Origin: Erythrocercus mccallii
Lineage: Eukaryota > Chordata > Aves > Passeriformes > Dicruridae
Assembly: GCA_013397435.1 (NCBI GenBank)
Contig: VZRG01002302.1
Coordinates: forward strand, 2,580 to 66,579
DNA: 64,000 nucleotides
Direction of reading: 5' to 3'
Below the pieces are notes generated by a model. That model had not been told where the DNA came from and searched no databases. It worked only from the letters and a program-made list of their open reading frames with translations. Positions 61,981 to 64,000 of this stretch are shown here, piece by piece (position 1 is the stretch's first letter; each line of letters starts with the position of its first letter). Both the position numbers and the translations under genes were made by a program.

Positions 61981-63256
61981 AGTACAAAGAATTCAGGTAG
62001 AAAATGCTCACTCATCTCTTTTTACAACTTCTGTGCAGAGATTCTGAGTTCCAGACAAAATTAGTAAAAATTTCAGCACTTCATTGGAGCAATTCGTATG
62101 CTTCTCTCCTGAATCCTCAAATACACAGCTTGTGTGAATTGTTCTAATTAACACTTTCCCCATCAGGTGACAGGTCTAGTTATGTCGTCCTGACATGCAT
62201 GTTACCAACAAATTAGGTATTTATAGGATATACTGTTTGGCAACCTATTCATAAGTCTGATATTTCAGAAAACCAAAGTGCGGTCATTGGAGAGAGCTTG
62301 CTGGTTGCCTGACAAGAAATTAATTTTGCTGTTTGTCAGCATTTCTATCAGATAGAATAAGCTATTTTTAAACTGTTTGTTGCCAACGTGACTTCAAAAT
62401 TAGAACATGTAGGAAAATAGGTTTGGTTTTTGGTGAAAAGGAAATACTTTGGGCAAAATGTCACTTCAGTTTCTCATACAGAATGTAGTTGAGGAACTCT
62501 TATTCTTATCCTCCCCTGGGGACTGAGATTCCTGGTCAGAATAAATGTCTGATAAGGCACCAGTCTCATGGGCACCAGTAATGCCCGGGAGGGAGACGTC
62601 CAACAGAACACTCACATAAACAAATGTTATGATAAGGCAATTAGACTGTGGTTTTTCACAAATGGTACAGTGGTTGTGTGCTGTCCTCAGTCCTTGCTTT
62701 GCTATTCACTGAAGTTTTTGAGATTCAGAATTACTTTGAGATCTTCAAAGCCGACACATGTGCCTTACTGCATCTTATTGTATCTGCTTGAGAGTGTGTT
62801 GTCCCTTTTGGCAGAGTGGAGTATCTATGTCCATTTGTCCCTCACTGGAGTGCAAGGTCAGGCAGCTGGGCTGTAAGCCACGTGCTGACCTGATTTATGC
62901 ACTTTTCACTGAGGCAGCTGGAGCAGTAGTTTTGCTCATCATGCTGTGGCACTGCCAGTCTGCAGCAGGGTCAAGAGTGGGTGTGTGTCCTTATGAGCTG
63001 AGGTGCCATGTAGAGATTTGCTGCAGTATATTCACCTGCCTCCCTTGAAATTCTGATTCCTTTAGACTGAGGCACAGAGTCCTTCATCTGCAGTTCGTAA
63101 AACAAAATACATAGCTAATATGGCTGTAATGCCTCTCTAAGCCTTGGAAAATAGAAGCTTTTGCAGCTCCTCTTAAAATTTCAAGAAATGCCTTTGCACA
63201 TTCAGAGACTTTAAAATGGCTTATAACTTATAAAATAAACAATGTTTATAGAAGAG

Positions 63257-63842
63257 TGTTGTGGTTTAACCCAGATGGCGACTAAACCCCATCCAGCCGC
63301 TTGCTCACTCTTCCTGATGGGATGGGCAAGAAAACTAGAAGAGCAAAAGCGAGAACTTCATGGGTTGAGATAAAAACATTTTAATAGGTAAAACAAAAGC
63401 CACACAGGCAAGCAAAACAAGAAAATAATTTAATGCTTCCCATGGGCAAGCAGGTGTTTGCCATCCCCAGGAGAGCAGGGCTCTATCACACACAATGGTT
63501 ACTTGGGAGGACAAACACATCACTGTGAATGTACCCCCTTCCTTCCTTCCTTCTTCCCCCAGTTTTACATGCTGTGCATGGTGCCATATGCTGTAGGACA
63601 TGCCTGTGGTCACTTGGGCTTGGCTCTCCCAGCTGTGTCCCCTCACAGCTTTTTGTACCCTGCAGCCAACTTAATGGTAGGGTGGGGTGAGAAGCAGAAA
63701 AAGACCTTGACTTAGTGTAAACAGTCCTTAGCAACAACTAAACCAATGTGTTATCAACATTTTTCTCAGCCTAAATCCAAAACACAGCACTGTACCAGCT
63801 ACTGGAAAGAAAATTAACTCTGTCCCAGCTGAAAGCAGAACA
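63257..63842 (-). mobile_element. Solo LTR of an avian endogenous retrovirus
   Basis: This 586-bp element starts TGTTGTGGTTTAACCC and ends AAAGCAGAACA on the plus strand. I recognise it as an LTR abundant in Neoaves. It reads on the minus strand, where a degraded TATA box (ATGTAAAA, plus 63563-63570) precedes an ATTAAA polyadenylation signal (plus 63380-63385). Only GAG is shared by the two flanks, so the target duplication has decayed or the ends are a base or two off. A (CCTT)n run lies near 63538-63554. The ORFs crossing it (63335-63646, 63458-63715, 63486-63737) are not genes. No internal retroviral sequence is attached within the window. Confidence 0.85.
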
Positions 63843-64000
63843 GAGCTGCTTCAGCTTATTGAGTGGTAAGAAACGTGCATGTTTTTTGTTTTGCACATAT
63901 GTTCTGATCTCTAAATCCACTCAAGTAAATTCAAGAAAGTATTTTATGTTCCTAGTTATGACAAGTATTTTGTAGCTATGAAGGAATGAAGTTAACACTT
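63843..64000. other. End of window
   Basis: AT-rich sequence with nothing recognisable. Confidence 0.5.

Larger units (their letters stand above)
59330..63256. other. Putative intronic DNA
   Basis: No assignable gene. It contains a G-rich hairpin at 60253-60280, a 7-bp tandem repeat at 61953-61980 and an A-run at 61786-61797. ORFs are at most 102 codons and unrecognised. Confidence 0.45.

Noticed and set aside
63335..63737. Three overlapping ORFs of 83-103 codons
   Set aside because: They are within the solo LTR at 63257-63842 and have no retroviral or host protein similarity that I can see.
27618..63842. Full-length endogenous retrovirus using two of the LTRs as its ends
   Set aside because: The four LTRs are of different types, two have their own target duplications, and no gag, pol or env-like sequence lies between them.
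1..64000. CRISPR arrays, bacterial operons, phage or plasmid genes
   Set aside because: There are no spaced direct repeats of the right size and no dense coding; everything fits vertebrate nuclear DNA.

Overview
This window looks like nuclear DNA of a bird, most probably a songbird (Passeriformes). The evidence is the repeat content. There are two CR1 LINE fragments and four solo LTRs that I recognise as avian endogenous-retrovirus types. There is also one SINE whose head is derived from tRNA-Ile and whose tail is CR1-like, the architecture of the passerine family TguSINE1. Background base composition is AT-rich with strong CpG depletion, broken by discrete CpG islands, as expected for a vertebrate. 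Nothing prokaryotic (operons, ribosome binding sites, CRISPR, insertion sequences) is present.

Layout. Bases 1-150 are the edge of a CpG island, with good-context ATGs on both strands; a gene probably starts there and may run out of the window on the minus strand. Bases 150-6600 hold no recognisable gene. They do contain a CpG-rich patch at 1432-1762 with a textbook CTCF core motif, and two weak exon-like intervals. Bases 6600-8130 are a strong CpG island: five CCAAT boxes (two same-strand pairs each spaced exactly 32 bp), an E2F consensus, several GC boxes and, at 7219/7220, a good splice donor. I read this as the promoter and noncoding first exon of a plus-strand gene. I could not identify the gene.

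Bases 7220-64000 hold no long ORF that survives inspection and no coding exon I can assign to a family. The simplest reading is one very long first intron, or an intron followed by intergenic DNA. Within it lie the solo LTRs (27618-28359, 29873-30810, 43278-43922, 63257-63842), the CR1 fragments (32960-33592, 35140-36125) and the SINE (49643-49783). There are two exon-like intervals with good splice signals (11277-11466, 49077-49162), two CAG|GTAAG sites that could act as recursive splice points (27449, 59323), an unclassified GC-elevated block (50300-51420) and a few tandem duplications. Two LTRs have perfect 5-bp target-site duplications, which fixes their ends.

I found no convincing undescribed system. 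The items most worth following up are the 32-bp-phased CCAAT promoter, the CTCF/CpG patch between the two islands, the candidate recursive splice sites and the two candidate exons. All comparisons to repeat families are from memory; no search or alignment was run.
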